Part shown: positions 23,725-32,311 of the stretch, in pieces | Numbering within the stretch: position 1 is the stretch's first letter | Layout of the letters: each line of letters opens with the position of its first letter | Origin: SLRI01 sp964576715 | GTDB taxonomy: Bacteria > Pseudomonadota > Alphaproteobacteria > Geminicoccales > Geminicoccaceae | NCBI GenBank assembly: GCA_964576715.1 | Contig: CAZNWE010000040.1 | Coordinates: forward strand, 1-37,902 | DNA: 37,902 nt | Reading direction: 5' to 3' | Notes under the pieces: generated by a model | Databases searched by the model: none | What the model was told of the DNA's origin: nothing | What the model saw: the letters and a program-made list of their open reading frames with translations, nothing else | Made by a program: the position numbers and the translations under genes

Positions 23725-25899
23725 TCAGTCGATCCGGGCGAGCGAATCGAGGACGCTGTCGTCGATCGCCGCGTTGAGCTGGCGCAGCGCCAGACGCCGC
23801 TCGAACTCGCCGACGCTCAAGGCCGGGCAGATGTAGTTGCCCTGCACCTCGTCGCAGCCGAGCCGCTGCAGCCGGATCAGCTGGGCCTCGGTCTCGACCC
23901 CCTCGCCGATGACGCGCAAGCCCAGGCAATGGCCGAGATTGATGATCGCCCGGACGATCACCTCGTCGGAGGTGCCGTTCTCCAGGTTCTGGACGAAACT
24001 CTGGTCGATCTTGAGGCGCTGGACCGGCAGCCGCTTGACGTAGGAGAGCGAGGAATAGCCGGTGCCGAAATCGTCGATCGACAGGGTCACCCCCAGCTCG
24101 TTGAGGTATTTGAGCGACGCCGTGGCGGTCTGGCTGTTCTCGATCACCGCGTTCTCGGTCAGCTCGATATCGAGCATCGCCGGGTTGACGCCGGTATCCT
24201 TGAGGGTCCGTTCGATCAACAGCTCGATGCCGCGCTCGCGGAACTGGACCGGGCTGAGATTGACCGAGAGCTGCATGCCCAAGAGGCCCTTCTCGCGCCA
24301 GGTCCGATGCTGGGTGCAGGCGGTCTTGAGGACCCAGGCGGTCAAGGGCGCGATCAGCCCGATATCCTCGGCGAGGCCGATGAACTCGCCCGGCCGGACG
24401 ATGCCGCGATGCGGGTGGTTCCAGCGGACCAGCGCCTCCATGCCGACGATTCGGCCGCTGTCGAGCTCGATCTGCGGCTGGTAGTAGACGAGGAACTGGT
24501 CGCCGGCCAGGGCCTGCCGGAGCTCGCGCTCGAGGGTGACGGCCCGCCTCGCGGCGAGGTTCATCTCGGCGGCGAAGAAGCGGTAGGCGTCCCGGCCCGA
24601 CGCCTTGGCCCGGTACATCGCGAGATCGGCGTTCTTCAAGAGCGAGCCCACCGTCTTGCCGTCGGTCGGGAACAGGGTGATGCCGATCGACGCCGAGATG
24701 TGCACCTCCTCCTTGTCGATGACGAAGGGCTCGGCGAAGGCGTCGCCGAGGCGCCGGGCGAGCTCGGCCGAATCGTCGACGCGGCGGAGCGCCGGCTGGA
24801 GGACGACGAACTCGTCGGAACGCAGCCGGGCGATGCAATCGGTCTCCCTGAGCCGGCCCGCGAGCCGGCCGGCCACGGCGCGCAGCAGCCGGTCGCCGAA
24901 GCTGTTGCCGAAGGCCTCGTTGATCCCCTTGAAGCGGTCGAGGTCGACGATCAGGATCGCCAGTTGCTCGTTCTGCCGGCGCGCCCGGGCGAGTTCCTGT
25001 TCGGCGCGGTCCTCGAACGCCGAGGCGGTGATCAGCCCGGTGAGCGGGTCGGTGCGGCCGCCCGGCGCGGTCACACCGCGGTCGAGCTTGAGCTCGGAGA
25101 CGTCGAGGGCGAGGGTCATCACCCCGTCGACGTCGCCGGCCTCGTCGATGACCGGCAGCTTGACGCTGACCAGGTCGCGCTCGCGACCGCCGGCCACCAC
25201 CACCTCCTGCCGGGGCGAGGCCAGCGGCCGGCCGCTCTCCAGCACCTTCTCGTCGAGGACTGCGTGCCGCGTCGCGTAGGCCTCGCCGAACGCCTCGAGC
25301 AGGGACTTGCCGACCAGGTCCTCGCGGCGCTGGGCGAACAGATCCTCGTGGGCCTGGTTGACCAGCTGCAAGCGGCCGAAGCGGTCGACCGCCGAGACCA
25401 GGAGCGGCATCCGGTCGAGAAAGCCCTGCAGCCGCGCCGCCGGGTTGTCGAACACCGGCCCCTGGGTCTCGCGCAGGGCCTGCTCGAGATCGGCCGCCCG
25501 CTTGGCGAGCAGCTTCTGCTGCCGGCGCATCGTCAAGAGGTTGCGAGCACGAGCCCGAAACTCGAGGTGATCGACCGGGCTCAGGAGAAAATCGGTGGCC
25601 CCGGCGTCCAAGGCACGGTAGCAGAAATCCCGGTCCTCGTAGACGGTGACCACGACGATCGGCACCTCGGCGAAGGCACGTTGCTCGCGCAGGGTCTCGA
25701 TGAACGTCGCCCCGTCCATCTCGGGCATGTTGTAGTCGGTGATGATCAGGTCGGGCGGATTGCTGGCCTGCAGCCGGGTCAGCGCCTCGATCGGGCTGGC
25801 AAAGGCCTGCACCTGCAGTCCCTCCTCGACGGACAGCGCGAGGCGGGTCAGAATGTTGCGGTTGGTGACTCGGTCGTCGATGACGACAACTTTTGCCAT
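23725..25899 (-). CDS. Response regulator REC-PAS-GGDEF-EAL, likely c-di-GMP phosphodiesterase
   Basis: Predicted 724 residues. Receiver 1-120 has acidic pair D8/D9 and phospho-acceptor D55 (IITDYNMPEMDG), but the usual Lys-Pro is Ser-Pro (S107). A linker helix (124-145) leads to a PAS domain at about 155-270. The GGDEF domain (283-440) has RSDEF (360-364) instead of GGDEF, so cyclase activity is doubtful. The EAL domain (455-710) keeps EAL at 488-490, NLSP, ELTEN, DDFGTGYSS (609-617), KIDQSFV and GEGVET, so phosphodiesterase activity is expected. No membrane segment is seen. It lies just upstream of rpfC, in the place RpfG (REC-HD-GYP) takes in Xanthomonas, and so is the probable output of the DSF pathway. 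Burkholderia RpfR is another PAS-GGDEF-EAL DSF receptor but lacks the receiver domain. Confidence 0.92.
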   Translation of the reverse strand: MAKVVVIDDRVTNRNILTRLALSVEEGLQVQAFASPIEALTRLQASNPPDLIITDYNMPEMDGATFIETLREQRAFAEVPIVVVTVYEDRDFCYRALDAGATDFLLSPVDHLEFRARARNLLTMRRQQKLLAKRAADLEQALRETQGPVFDNPAARLQGFLDRMPLLVSAVDRFGRLQLVNQAHEDLFAQRREDLVGKSLLEAFGEAYATRHAVLDEKVLESGRPLASPRQEVVVAGGRERDLVSVKLPVIDEAGDVDGVMTLALDVSELKLDRGVTAPGGRTDPLTGLITASAFEDRAEQELARARRQNEQLAILIVDLDRFKGINEAFGNSFGDRLLRAVAGRLAGRLRETDCIARLRSDEFVVLQPALRRVDDSAELARRLGDAFAEPFVIDKEEVHISASIGITLFPTDGKTVGSLLKNADLAMYRAKASGRDAYRFFAAEMNLAARRAVTLERELRQALAGDQFLVYYQPQIELDSGRIVGMEALVRWNHPHRGIVRPGEFIGLAEDIGLIAPLTAWVLKTACTQHRTWREKGLLGMQLSVNLSPVQFRERGIELLIERTLKDTGVNPAMLDIELTENAVIENSQTATASLKYLNELGVTLSIDDFGTGYSSLSYVKRLPVQRLKIDQSFVQNLENGTSDEVIVRAIINLGHCLGLRVIGEGVETEAQLIRLQRLGCDEVQGNYICPALSVGEFERRLALRQLNAAIDDSVLDSLARID

Positions 25900-26175
25900 T
25901 CGTTAACGCTTATCGGTTATCAACGGCCAGTACGGCGACCGTCTGGGTTGGCTCGGGCCGCGTGCCGTCGTGCTGGTACCGTCGGTGCCCGGTATTGGGC
26001 CTACCGCCGCGCGCACGGTAGGCAATCCTCGAACGAGCAGCAAGCTTTAGGTGAAAAAGAACACTTATGAATCAACTTAACGCTCAAAGATTGTTGCGCC
26101 AGCGGCACCCCGTGTGACCATGTCGCCCGATCCTACACCACTCGCCATGACCCTGTCGCTGTCATCGAGGCCGGC
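25900..26175. promoter_or_regulatory. Divergent promoter region between the REC-EAL and MotA-like genes
   Basis: A 276-nt gap between two divergent starts, with no gene in it. The segment 26045-26090 is AT-rich (TTTAGGTGAAAAAGAACAC, ATGAATCAACTTAACG) and probably carries one or both promoters. No clear operator or hairpin found. Confidence 0.45.
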
Positions 26176-27615
26176 ATGACGGGCATCGATCAGCTGTTCA
26201 CGGTGTTGGCCGTCGGCTGGCTGCCCTGGGTGCTGGCCCTGGCGATCATCGGCTTGGCCTGGCTGCTCTGGCAGCGCTTCACCGCCAGGCTCGAGCCGCT
26301 GCGTCGCGCCCTCCGACGGGCAACCGAGCTGGTCGAGCACAGCGAGGGCATGGCCGCCTTCAAACAGCGCTTTCCGGCGATCTTCGAGGGGCTGTCGCAG
26401 GATCCGGTGCTGGCCGGCAGCTGGCGGAGCTTTGCCCAGACCTTGACCCCGGTGCCCGGCAACGAGCATGCGCTGGGCGCGCCGCGCCCTCCCGCTGCGG
26501 TGTTCGACGATCGGCTGTTCGACCGGGTCGGGCTCAATCTCCGCTTCTACCAGTCGGTGCCCAATATCCTGGTCGGTCTCGGCCTGCTGTTCACCTTCGT
26601 CGGCCTCGTTGCAGCACTGCATTTCGCCAGCGCCGGCGTCACCGCGAGCGAGGTGAGCGAGGCGCAGGCGGCGTTGCGCGAGCTGCTGGCGGCGGCGACG
26701 TTCAAGTTCGTCACCTCGATCGCCGGGCTCGCCGCGTCGCTGGTCTTCTCGTGGCGCGAAAAGACGCTGCTGCACGCCGCCCGGACCGAGATCCGCCGCT
26801 TCTGCCAGGTGCTCGAGGAGCGCCTGGTGCCGGTGACCCCGGAGGGCCTGTTGGCGGCGCAGATCGAGGTGACGCGGCGCATCGACCAGCGCCTCGGACA
26901 GCTTGGCCGATCGCTGATCGTTCGCGCACCCGAGAGCGTCGAGGCACGGCTCGCCGACGAGCTGACCCTGGCGACCCGGCCGTTGAAGACGGCGCTCGAG
27001 CGCGTCGCCCGCCGCTTCGAGACGCTGGACGAGCGGGTCGCGGGCGATCTCGTGGCAACGACCCGGGCCGTCCGCGCGCTCACCGGGCGGGCCAATGCGC
27101 TGGCCGAGGCGACCATTGGCGACGGCGGGGCGATGCCGCAGCCGCGGGGTCGAGCAGTCGGCGCGACGACGCCCGACGAAGCGACGCCGCGAGCGGCGGC
27201 CGAGGCGGCGGCGCCGGCGATACCGGCGCCCGATTCTCCGGCCGCCGGCATCAGCCGGCTGCCGGACCCTGCACCGTTGCCGAACGGCGTGGTGCCGGCA
27301 CCGCTGCGGCTGCTGCAGCATCGCCTGACCGAGGTCGCGGTCGCGGTGCAACAGGGGCTCGACCGGCTGCGCGGCCGGCCGCCAGTCGACCGGGCCGGCA
27401 TCGAGACGGTGCTGGTGACCGCCCATGACCGGGTGCGCGAGGCCCGCCACGCCTTGAACGCTGTGGCGGTCGAGCTCTTGGCGACGACCGAGGACCCGGC
27501 GCGGGAAGCCGAGCTGCGGGCCGTGCTCGGCGAGATCGATGCCGGGCTCAAGCAATCGCGCGCGGCCCTGCAGGACGCCGTCGACGGGCTCGCCCCCGGC
27601 CGACGGGGCGGTTGA
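26176..27615 (+). CDS. MotA/TolQ/ExbB-like proton channel subunit, ZorA-like
   Basis: Predicted 479-residue inner-membrane protein. There is one transmembrane helix at about 14-32, and a pair at 128-150 (PNILVGLGLLFTFVGLVAAL) and 173-193 (ATFKFVTSIAGLAASLVFSW), arranged as in MotA/TolQ/ExbB. The long cytoplasmic tail (about 195-479) is charged and helical at both ends, with an Ala/Pro-rich middle. This long tail and the gene order, followed immediately by a MotB/OmpA-like gene, resemble ZorA of the Zorya anti-phage system. The tail is predicted by analogy to extend into the cytoplasm. The ATG has CGAGG 6 nt upstream. Flagellar MotA is less likely because the tail is long and no flagellar genes are near. 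Confidence 0.82.
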   Translation: MTGIDQLFTVLAVGWLPWVLALAIIGLAWLLWQRFTARLEPLRRALRRATELVEHSEGMAAFKQRFPAIFEGLSQDPVLAGSWRSFAQTLTPVPGNEHALGAPRPPAAVFDDRLFDRVGLNLRFYQSVPNILVGLGLLFTFVGLVAALHFASAGVTASEVSEAQAALRELLAAATFKFVTSIAGLAASLVFSWREKTLLHAARTEIRRFCQVLEERLVPVTPEGLLAAQIEVTRRIDQRLGQLGRSLIVRAPESVEARLADELTLATRPLKTALERVARRFETLDERVAGDLVATTRAVRALTGRANALAEATIGDGGAMPQPRGRAVGATTPDEATPRAAAEAAAPAIPAPDSPAAGISRLPDPAPLPNGVVPAPLRLLQHRLTEVAVAVQQGLDRLRGRPPVDRAGIETVLVTAHDRVREARHALNAVAVELLATTEDPAREAELRAVLGEIDAGLKQSRAALQDAVDGLAPGRRGG

Positions 27616-27620
27616 GGACG

Positions 27621-28589
27621 ATGGCCATCGACCGCTCGACGGGTGGCGGCTTCAGTGGCGGTGCCGGGAGCGGCGGTGCCTGGGGTGCTAGCGGCCCGAG
27701 CGGCGCCGCACCGGCAGCTGCGGTGCCCGGCGAGGACGAGAGCTATCTGGTCTCGGTTAGCGACCTGATGGTCGGCCTGTTGTTCTTGTTCATCATCATC
27801 CTGATGGCGTTCGCGCTCAATTTCCGCAGTGCCGAGGATGCCGCCGACGCGACCCTTGCCGCACTGGTCGGCGAGCGCGACGAACTCGCGGTCGAGCGTG
27901 ACCGGATCGAGGCCGCCCGCCTCGCACTGGCCGCCGATCGCGACCGGCTGCTGGTCGAGCGCGATCGGCTCGCCGGGATCACCGAACTGCTGCTCGCCCG
28001 CGATGCCGACCGCGCCCGGCTGCTGACGCGGATCAGGAGCGCCCTCGCGGCGCGCGGCCTCGAGGTCGAGGTCGATCTGGAGAGCGGCATCCTGCGGCTG
28101 CCGGAATCGCTGCTGTTCGCCAGCAACGAGGCGGCGCTCAGCGAGACCGGGCAGGTCGCCATCGTCGTTCTCGGCGAGGTGCTGGCGGCCACCCTGCCCT
28201 GCTACACCGCCGCCGGCGACAGCACCGGCTGCCCGGACGACAGCCGCGACGTTCTGGAAGCGGTGCTGATCGAGGGGCACACCGACGACCAGCCGATCCG
28301 CAGCGGCCCGTTCGCCGACAACTGGGCGCTGTCCGCCGCCCGGGCGCGGAGCACCTACCAGGCGCTGGTCGCGGCCGCACCGTCGCTCGACAGCCTGCGC
28401 AACGCCGCCGGGGCCGCCATGCTCGGCCTTGGCGGCTTCGCCGAGCGGCGACCGGTGATCGACGCGGCGACCGCGGAGGCACGCCGGGTCAATCGCCGCA
28501 TCGACCTGCGTTTTCTGGCCCGCGGCCCGGATGCCGACGCCCTGGCCGAGCTGCTGGCCAGCCTCGAGGGGACGCTGAATGCGCCTTGA
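27621..28589 (+). CDS. MotB/OmpA-like stator subunit, ZorB-like
   Basis: Predicted 322 residues. A Gly/Ala/Ser-rich N terminus (1-38) precedes SVSDLMVGLLFLFIIILMAF (45-64), a single membrane helix starting with D48, the position of the ion-carrying Asp in MotB-type proteins. Residues 80-140 form a charged coiled coil (ERDELAVERDRIEAAR). The C-terminal OmpA/MotB peptidoglycan-binding domain shows EGHTDDQPI (218-226), NWALSAARA and RRVNRRIDLRF (288-298). With the preceding gene it would form a peptidoglycan-anchored proton-driven stator. ATG at 27621 preferred; an in-frame TTG at 27612 overlaps the upstream stop. No ZorC, ZorD or ZorE gene follows. Confidence 0.85.
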   Translation: MAIDRSTGGGFSGGAGSGGAWGASGPSGAAPAAAVPGEDESYLVSVSDLMVGLLFLFIIILMAFALNFRSAEDAADATLAALVGERDELAVERDRIEAARLALAADRDRLLVERDRLAGITELLLARDADRARLLTRIRSALAARGLEVEVDLESGILRLPESLLFASNEAALSETGQVAIVVLGEVLAATLPCYTAAGDSTGCPDDSRDVLEAVLIEGHTDDQPIRSGPFADNWALSAARARSTYQALVAAAPSLDSLRNAAGAAMLGLGGFAERRPVIDAATAEARRVNRRIDLRFLARGPDADALAELLASLEGTLNAP

Positions 28590-28768
28590 CCGGGCGACAA
28601 CGAGCGCCGGCACCGGGCCGGGTGCGCCGCCACTTGCCGGTGCCGCGACGACGAAAGGGGGACTGCCCTTGCGAACAGCCCCCCCAGGGTCCCATCTCGT
28701 CATCAAGCGCGCCGGCCGCCGGTCGAGGTTGAAACCGCCGGACAACGCGGTTCGATATTGCCTTTTAG
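28590..28768. other. Intergenic region after the ZorB-like gene, with weak hairpin
   Basis: No gene seen. A GC-rich imperfect hairpin at about 28657-28685 (GGGGG-CTG paired with CAG-CCCCC) could aid termination, but no T-run follows it. The 3' part becomes AT-rich and merges into the promoter candidate of the FIST gene. Confidence 0.35.
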
Positions 28769-28797
28769 TTGAATATAAGTCAATAAAGATAAATTAT
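28769..28797 (+). promoter_or_regulatory. Promoter candidate for the FIST gene
   Basis: TTGAAT (28769-28774) and AATTAT (28792-28797) are separated by 17 nt in a locally AT-rich stretch, each matching four of six sigma70 consensus bases. The start codon lies 31 nt beyond. The gene has no visible Shine-Dalgarno site, so a short leader is plausible. Confidence 0.35.
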
Positions 28798-28827
28798 GGT
28801 TGATATCCGCGCCCGCCACGCACCCTT

Positions 28828-29973
28828 ATGTCCGACGCCGCCGTGAGCGGCCTCGTCTTCGCCGCCGGACGGCCCTGGCCGCAGCTCCTCAAGAGCGTGC
28901 TCGACCAGCTCGACCCGACCCCGCCGGACGCCGATCTCGGGCTGGTGTTCATCGCCGATCCGGCGACCGAGATGGCCGACGTCATGCTCGACGGGCTGCG
29001 CGAGCGCACCGGCATTCGGACCTGGCTCGGGGCGGCGAGCACCGCCGTGTTCGCCGCCGGCCAGGAGCTGGCCGGCAACGGCGCCATCGCCGCGATGCCG
29101 TTGCGGCTCCCCGACGCGACGCTGCTGCCGTTCAGTGGCCGCCTGCCCCGGGCGGCCGGCAGCGCTGCCGGCGGCATCGTCCATGTCCCCGACACCGCCG
29201 ATGCCGCTCTCGCCTACGCCGCCCTGGCCCGGCATGCCGACTGCCCGCTCGCCGGCGGGCAGAGCGCCTCGGCCTTCGACCACGCGCAGATCACCCTGAC
29301 CCCCTCGGCCGGTGCGGCCACCGGCGTGCTCTTCGCCGGCGACGTCGCGCTGGTCACCGGCGTCAGCCACGGCTGCTGCGCCCTCGGACCGGCACACCGC
29401 GTCACCGGCCGGCAGGGTGCGACCCTCACCCATCTCGACGAGCGGCCGGCGGCCGAGGTGCTCGCCGCGGCCGTGGGCGAGCTGCTGCTGCGCGAGCCGC
29501 GCCTGCTCAGCCGGCAGATCCTGGCCGCCGGCCTGCCCGCCAAGGACGGCCCAGACGGGGACGGCCCCGACCGGGACGGCCCGCCGGTCGACGCGCTCGC
29601 CGGCTGTGCGGCACTCTACGGCATTGGTCACATCGACCAGCTGCGGGGTGCGGTGCCGCTGCTCGGGCTGCCGCCGCGTGCGGCCCCACCGGCCCGGGTC
29701 GCCTTCTACCGGCGCGACCCGCGGCGGGCGCTGGCCGAGCTCGACAGCCTGGCCCGCGACCTGCGCCGCCGCCTGGCCGGACGGCCTCCCCTGGCCGCCC
29801 TCTTGTACAGCTCGACCGAGCGCGACGCGCGCTTCTTTGGCCCCGAGGTGGACGAAGCGGCGGTGCTGGCCAACGCGCTCGGCCCGGTGCCGCTGATCGG
29901 CATGCGCAGCGCGGCCGAGGTCGCGGGCGCCGGTCTGACCCGCTATGCTGCGGTCCTCGCCCTGATCGCCTGA
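28828..29973 (+). CDS. FIST-domain sensory protein
   Basis: Predicted 381 residues, soluble, no signal peptide. It carries the N-terminal FIST region (DLGLVFIADPA, then GAASTAVFAAGQE) and the C-terminal FIST part (ALLYSSTERDARFFG, VPLIGMRSAAEV, YAAVLALI), the typical two-part layout. FIST is a proposed small-ligand-binding sensory domain, often linked to signalling proteins. An acidic linker GPDGDGPDRDGP lies near residues 238-249. It stands alone here, with no fused output domain. The ATG at 28828 lacks a clear ribosome site. The Nudix gene follows after 75 nt. Confidence 0.88.
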   Translation: MSDAAVSGLVFAAGRPWPQLLKSVLDQLDPTPPDADLGLVFIADPATEMADVMLDGLRERTGIRTWLGAASTAVFAAGQELAGNGAIAAMPLRLPDATLLPFSGRLPRAAGSAAGGIVHVPDTADAALAYAALARHADCPLAGGQSASAFDHAQITLTPSAGAATGVLFAGDVALVTGVSHGCCALGPAHRVTGRQGATLTHLDERPAAEVLAAAVGELLLREPRLLSRQILAAGLPAKDGPDGDGPDRDGPPVDALAGCAALYGIGHIDQLRGAVPLLGLPPRAAPPARVAFYRRDPRRALAELDSLARDLRRRLAGRPPLAALLYSSTERDARFFGPEVDEAAVLANALGPVPLIGMRSAAEVAGAGLTRYAAVLALIA

Positions 29974-30048
29974 CCGGTGCTGGCCGGCACCGGCCACTTC
30001 CCACGACCAGCGCCCCTGGCCTCGACCAGCGTCCCTGGAGGAGCATCG

Positions 30049-30510
30049 ATGCAACGCGATTTTCCCGACCGGCCGATCGTCGGTGTCGGCGTGGTGGTCT
30101 GGCGCGACGACCGGGTGCTGCTGATCCGCCGCGGCAAGCCGCCACGCGCCGGGCAATGGTCGCTGCCTGGCGGTGCCCAGGAGCTCGGCGAGACCGTGGC
30201 CGAGACGGCGCGGCGCGAGGTCATCGAGGAGACCGGGCTCGCACTGGCCGCACTCGAGCTGCTCACCGTGGTCGACCTGATCGAGCCGGCGGGCGAGGCC
30301 AGTCCGGGCCGCTTCCTGTTCCACTACACACTGATCGATTTCGTCGCCGAGGCGGCACCCGGCGAGCCGGTCGCCGCCGGCGACGCCGCCGCGGTCGCCT
30401 GGTTCCGGCCCGCCGAGCTGGCCGGGCTCGGGCTCTGGCACGAGACCCTGCGGATCATCGACCTCGCCGCCGCCCGCCGGCCGCAGCGCCCGGCAGCGGC
30501 CGGCGAGTGA
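30049..30510 (+). CDS. Nudix hydrolase
   Basis: Predicted 153 residues. The full Nudix box is present from G42 to L64: E48, R56-E57 and E60-E61 occupy the metal-binding positions. The N-terminal VGVGVVVWRDDRVLLIRRG and PGQWSLPGG-type lead-in fit the COG1051-like ADP-ribose pyrophosphatase group. It hydrolyses a nucleoside diphosphate linked to another group; the exact substrate cannot be told. The ATG at 30049 has TGGAGGAG 6 nt upstream, much better than in-frame upstream starts. Probably co-transcribed with the FIST gene. Confidence 0.93.
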   Translation: MQRDFPDRPIVGVGVVVWRDDRVLLIRRGKPPRAGQWSLPGGAQELGETVAETARREVIEETGLALAALELLTVVDLIEPAGEASPGRFLFHYTLIDFVAEAAPGEPVAAGDAAAVAWFRPAELAGLGLWHETLRIIDLAAARRPQRPAAAGE

Positions 30511-30614
30511 AGAGAAGCGGCAGGCCTCGCCCGACCCGCACCGGGCGCGGCGGCTCGAGGCGAGCCGTGGCTGACGCCGGCGCACGGTTCGGCGCAGCAG
30601 GTGCCGTCACCGCT

Positions 30615-32174
30615 TCAGGCCAGCTGCCGCGGTTGCCCGGCGGGCGGGCGCAAGCGGTAGGTCAGGGCGAGGCCGGCGCGACCACCGTTGGTCCAGGCGA
30701 CGCGCGCCCCGAAGCGCTCGTCGTCGAGAGTCACCTGGCAGCGGGCGTTCGGCTGCAGCCAGCCGGCGTCGGCGATGCCGATCCCACCCGCCGCACGGTC
30801 GATCAACACGGCTTCGTCGTCGTCGACCATGACCGTCGTGCCGGTGGCGCAGGGCCGGCGTTCGCCGCTGCGCTCGTGGAAGATCGGCAGGCCGGCCGCG
30901 AGCGCCGTCCGGACGCTCTCCGGCGCATGCTCACCGCGGAAGCGCTCGGTCACCGAGGCGTGCAGCCGCTCGCCGAGGCCGACGACGAACTGCCCATCGT
31001 CGGTGGGAATCTCGCCACCGATGGCGCGCTCCACGTTACGCACGGCAACGGTGTCGAGCACGGCGAGCGCGATCTTGCCGACCACCGGCAGCTGCGTCAG
31101 CAGCGCGTTGGTGAGCTCGGAGCGGTCGCCAGCGGCGAACCGCCAGGGTCGGCTCAACGAGTTGGTGCGCGCCCCGAGCGCGTTCGGCTCGCAATGCGGC
31201 AGCCAGGCCGGCTCGCTCAGCGGATGACCGCACTCCAGTGCGCGCTTCAGCATCCAGGTCAGCGCGATGTCGCCGAGCCGGCGGTCACCCTGATAGCCGC
31301 CGCCGACGTCACCGTGGCTGCCGGTGAACCAGACCTGGAGCACCCGCTGCCGGGTCGGGTTGCCGCGCTCGTCCGCCACCCGCTCGTGGCGCCTGGTCCA
31401 CAACACCGGCTTGAAGGCGCCGCGCTGCTCGTGGATCGCCAGGGCTTGGCAGGCATTGAGCACGTTGGCGCCGAGGCCGGTGTCGTGAAAGCGATAGATG
31501 TCGCCGAACAACTTGTTGCTCAGCCCCCGCAATTGCGGGACCGGCACGCCGAGCGCGCCCACCGTGTCCCAGACCCCGAGGAAGCGGACCACGGTGCCGC
31601 GCGCCGCGCCGGGCTTCTGCAGACCGTCGATCCGCGCCTTCCGTGCGTCGTCGCGGGCTGCCGGCAGCAGGCGGTAATGCTCCCAGGCGGCCGCGGTGGC
31701 CTCGGGCTGCAACGGATCGACGACACCCACGGCATTGAGCATGCCGGCGAGCGAGCGCGCGGTGTAGGCGCCGCGCGAGAAGCCGAAGATGAAGAGATGC
31801 GCCCCCGGCTCCCAATGGCGGGCGACGAAATCGTAGGCCTCGCGGACATTGCGGCCGAGGCCGACGCCGAAGGCGCCACCGCCGCGGCGCTCACCGACAC
31901 CCTTGTCGTAGTAGGCGAAGAGCGGGATGCGACGGCGCGTGCCATCGGCGAGATCGACCTCGATGCCGCTCGCCAGGCTCGCCGAGCCGGTCGCGGCATC
32001 GGGCGCCACCGGCAGCGCCCCGCAATGCTGGCGCAACAGCTCGAAGGTGCGCCAGACGTTGGTCTGGTCGGTCGGGTCGTTCCAGGTGCCGTCACAGCAG
32101 ACGACGAGGGTGCGCGGTGGTGCCTCGTCCGAACGCGTGCCACAATCGGCCATCGCCACCCCCCGCCCGGTCAT
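30615..32174 (-). CDS. DUF2235 alpha/beta hydrolase with probable C-terminal PilZ domain
   Basis: Predicted 519 residues. DUF2235 marks are CCDGTWN (26-32), DKGVG (90-94), the nucleophile elbow GFSRGAYTAR (131-140, S133), VWDTVGALG (201-209, D203) and GSHGDVGGGY (285-294, H287). Members include Tle1-type phospholipases. The last 90 residues differ from that core and read like a PilZ c-di-GMP-binding domain: R435-x-x-x-R439 followed by D459-x-A-x-x-G464 (DRAAGG), then strands QVTL and ARVAW and NGGRAGLAL. No signal peptide or T6SS genes nearby. The start at 32174 has AGAGG 6 nt upstream; ATG at 32153 is an alternative. Hydrolase part firm; PilZ by motif spacing only. Confidence 0.88.
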   Translation of the reverse strand: MTGRGVAMADCGTRSDEAPPRTLVVCCDGTWNDPTDQTNVWRTFELLRQHCGALPVAPDAATGSASLASGIEVDLADGTRRRIPLFAYYDKGVGERRGGGAFGVGLGRNVREAYDFVARHWEPGAHLFIFGFSRGAYTARSLAGMLNAVGVVDPLQPEATAAAWEHYRLLPAARDDARKARIDGLQKPGAARGTVVRFLGVWDTVGALGVPVPQLRGLSNKLFGDIYRFHDTGLGANVLNACQALAIHEQRGAFKPVLWTRRHERVADERGNPTRQRVLQVWFTGSHGDVGGGYQGDRRLGDIALTWMLKRALECGHPLSEPAWLPHCEPNALGARTNSLSRPWRFAAGDRSELTNALLTQLPVVGKIALAVLDTVAVRNVERAIGGEIPTDDGQFVVGLGERLHASVTERFRGEHAPESVRTALAAGLPIFHERSGERRPCATGTTVMVDDDEAVLIDRAAGGIGIADAGWLQPNARCQVTLDDERFGARVAWTNGGRAGLALTYRLRPPAGQPRQLA

Positions 32175-32311
32175 TTGCTGCCTCTCTCGATATTGCACAA
32201 ATAGTGCCTTGCCATGAAGCCGGGAGTTGGCGTCCATCGGGGCAAGCGAGCGGCCGCGGCTGATCGCGGTCCGCCGCTTGGCGCACCGGCCGAACGGCGG
32301 GCGGATGCCCG

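Noticed and set aside
20938..26070. Very long open frame on the plus strand opposite rpfC and the REC-EAL gene
   Set aside because: It is the antisense shadow of two genes with strong domain motifs; its translation has no family-like segments and is typical of GC-rich antisense frames.
26176..28589. Complete Zorya defence system
   Set aside because: Only ZorA/ZorB-like genes are present; the next genes encode FIST and Nudix proteins, not ZorC/D/E.
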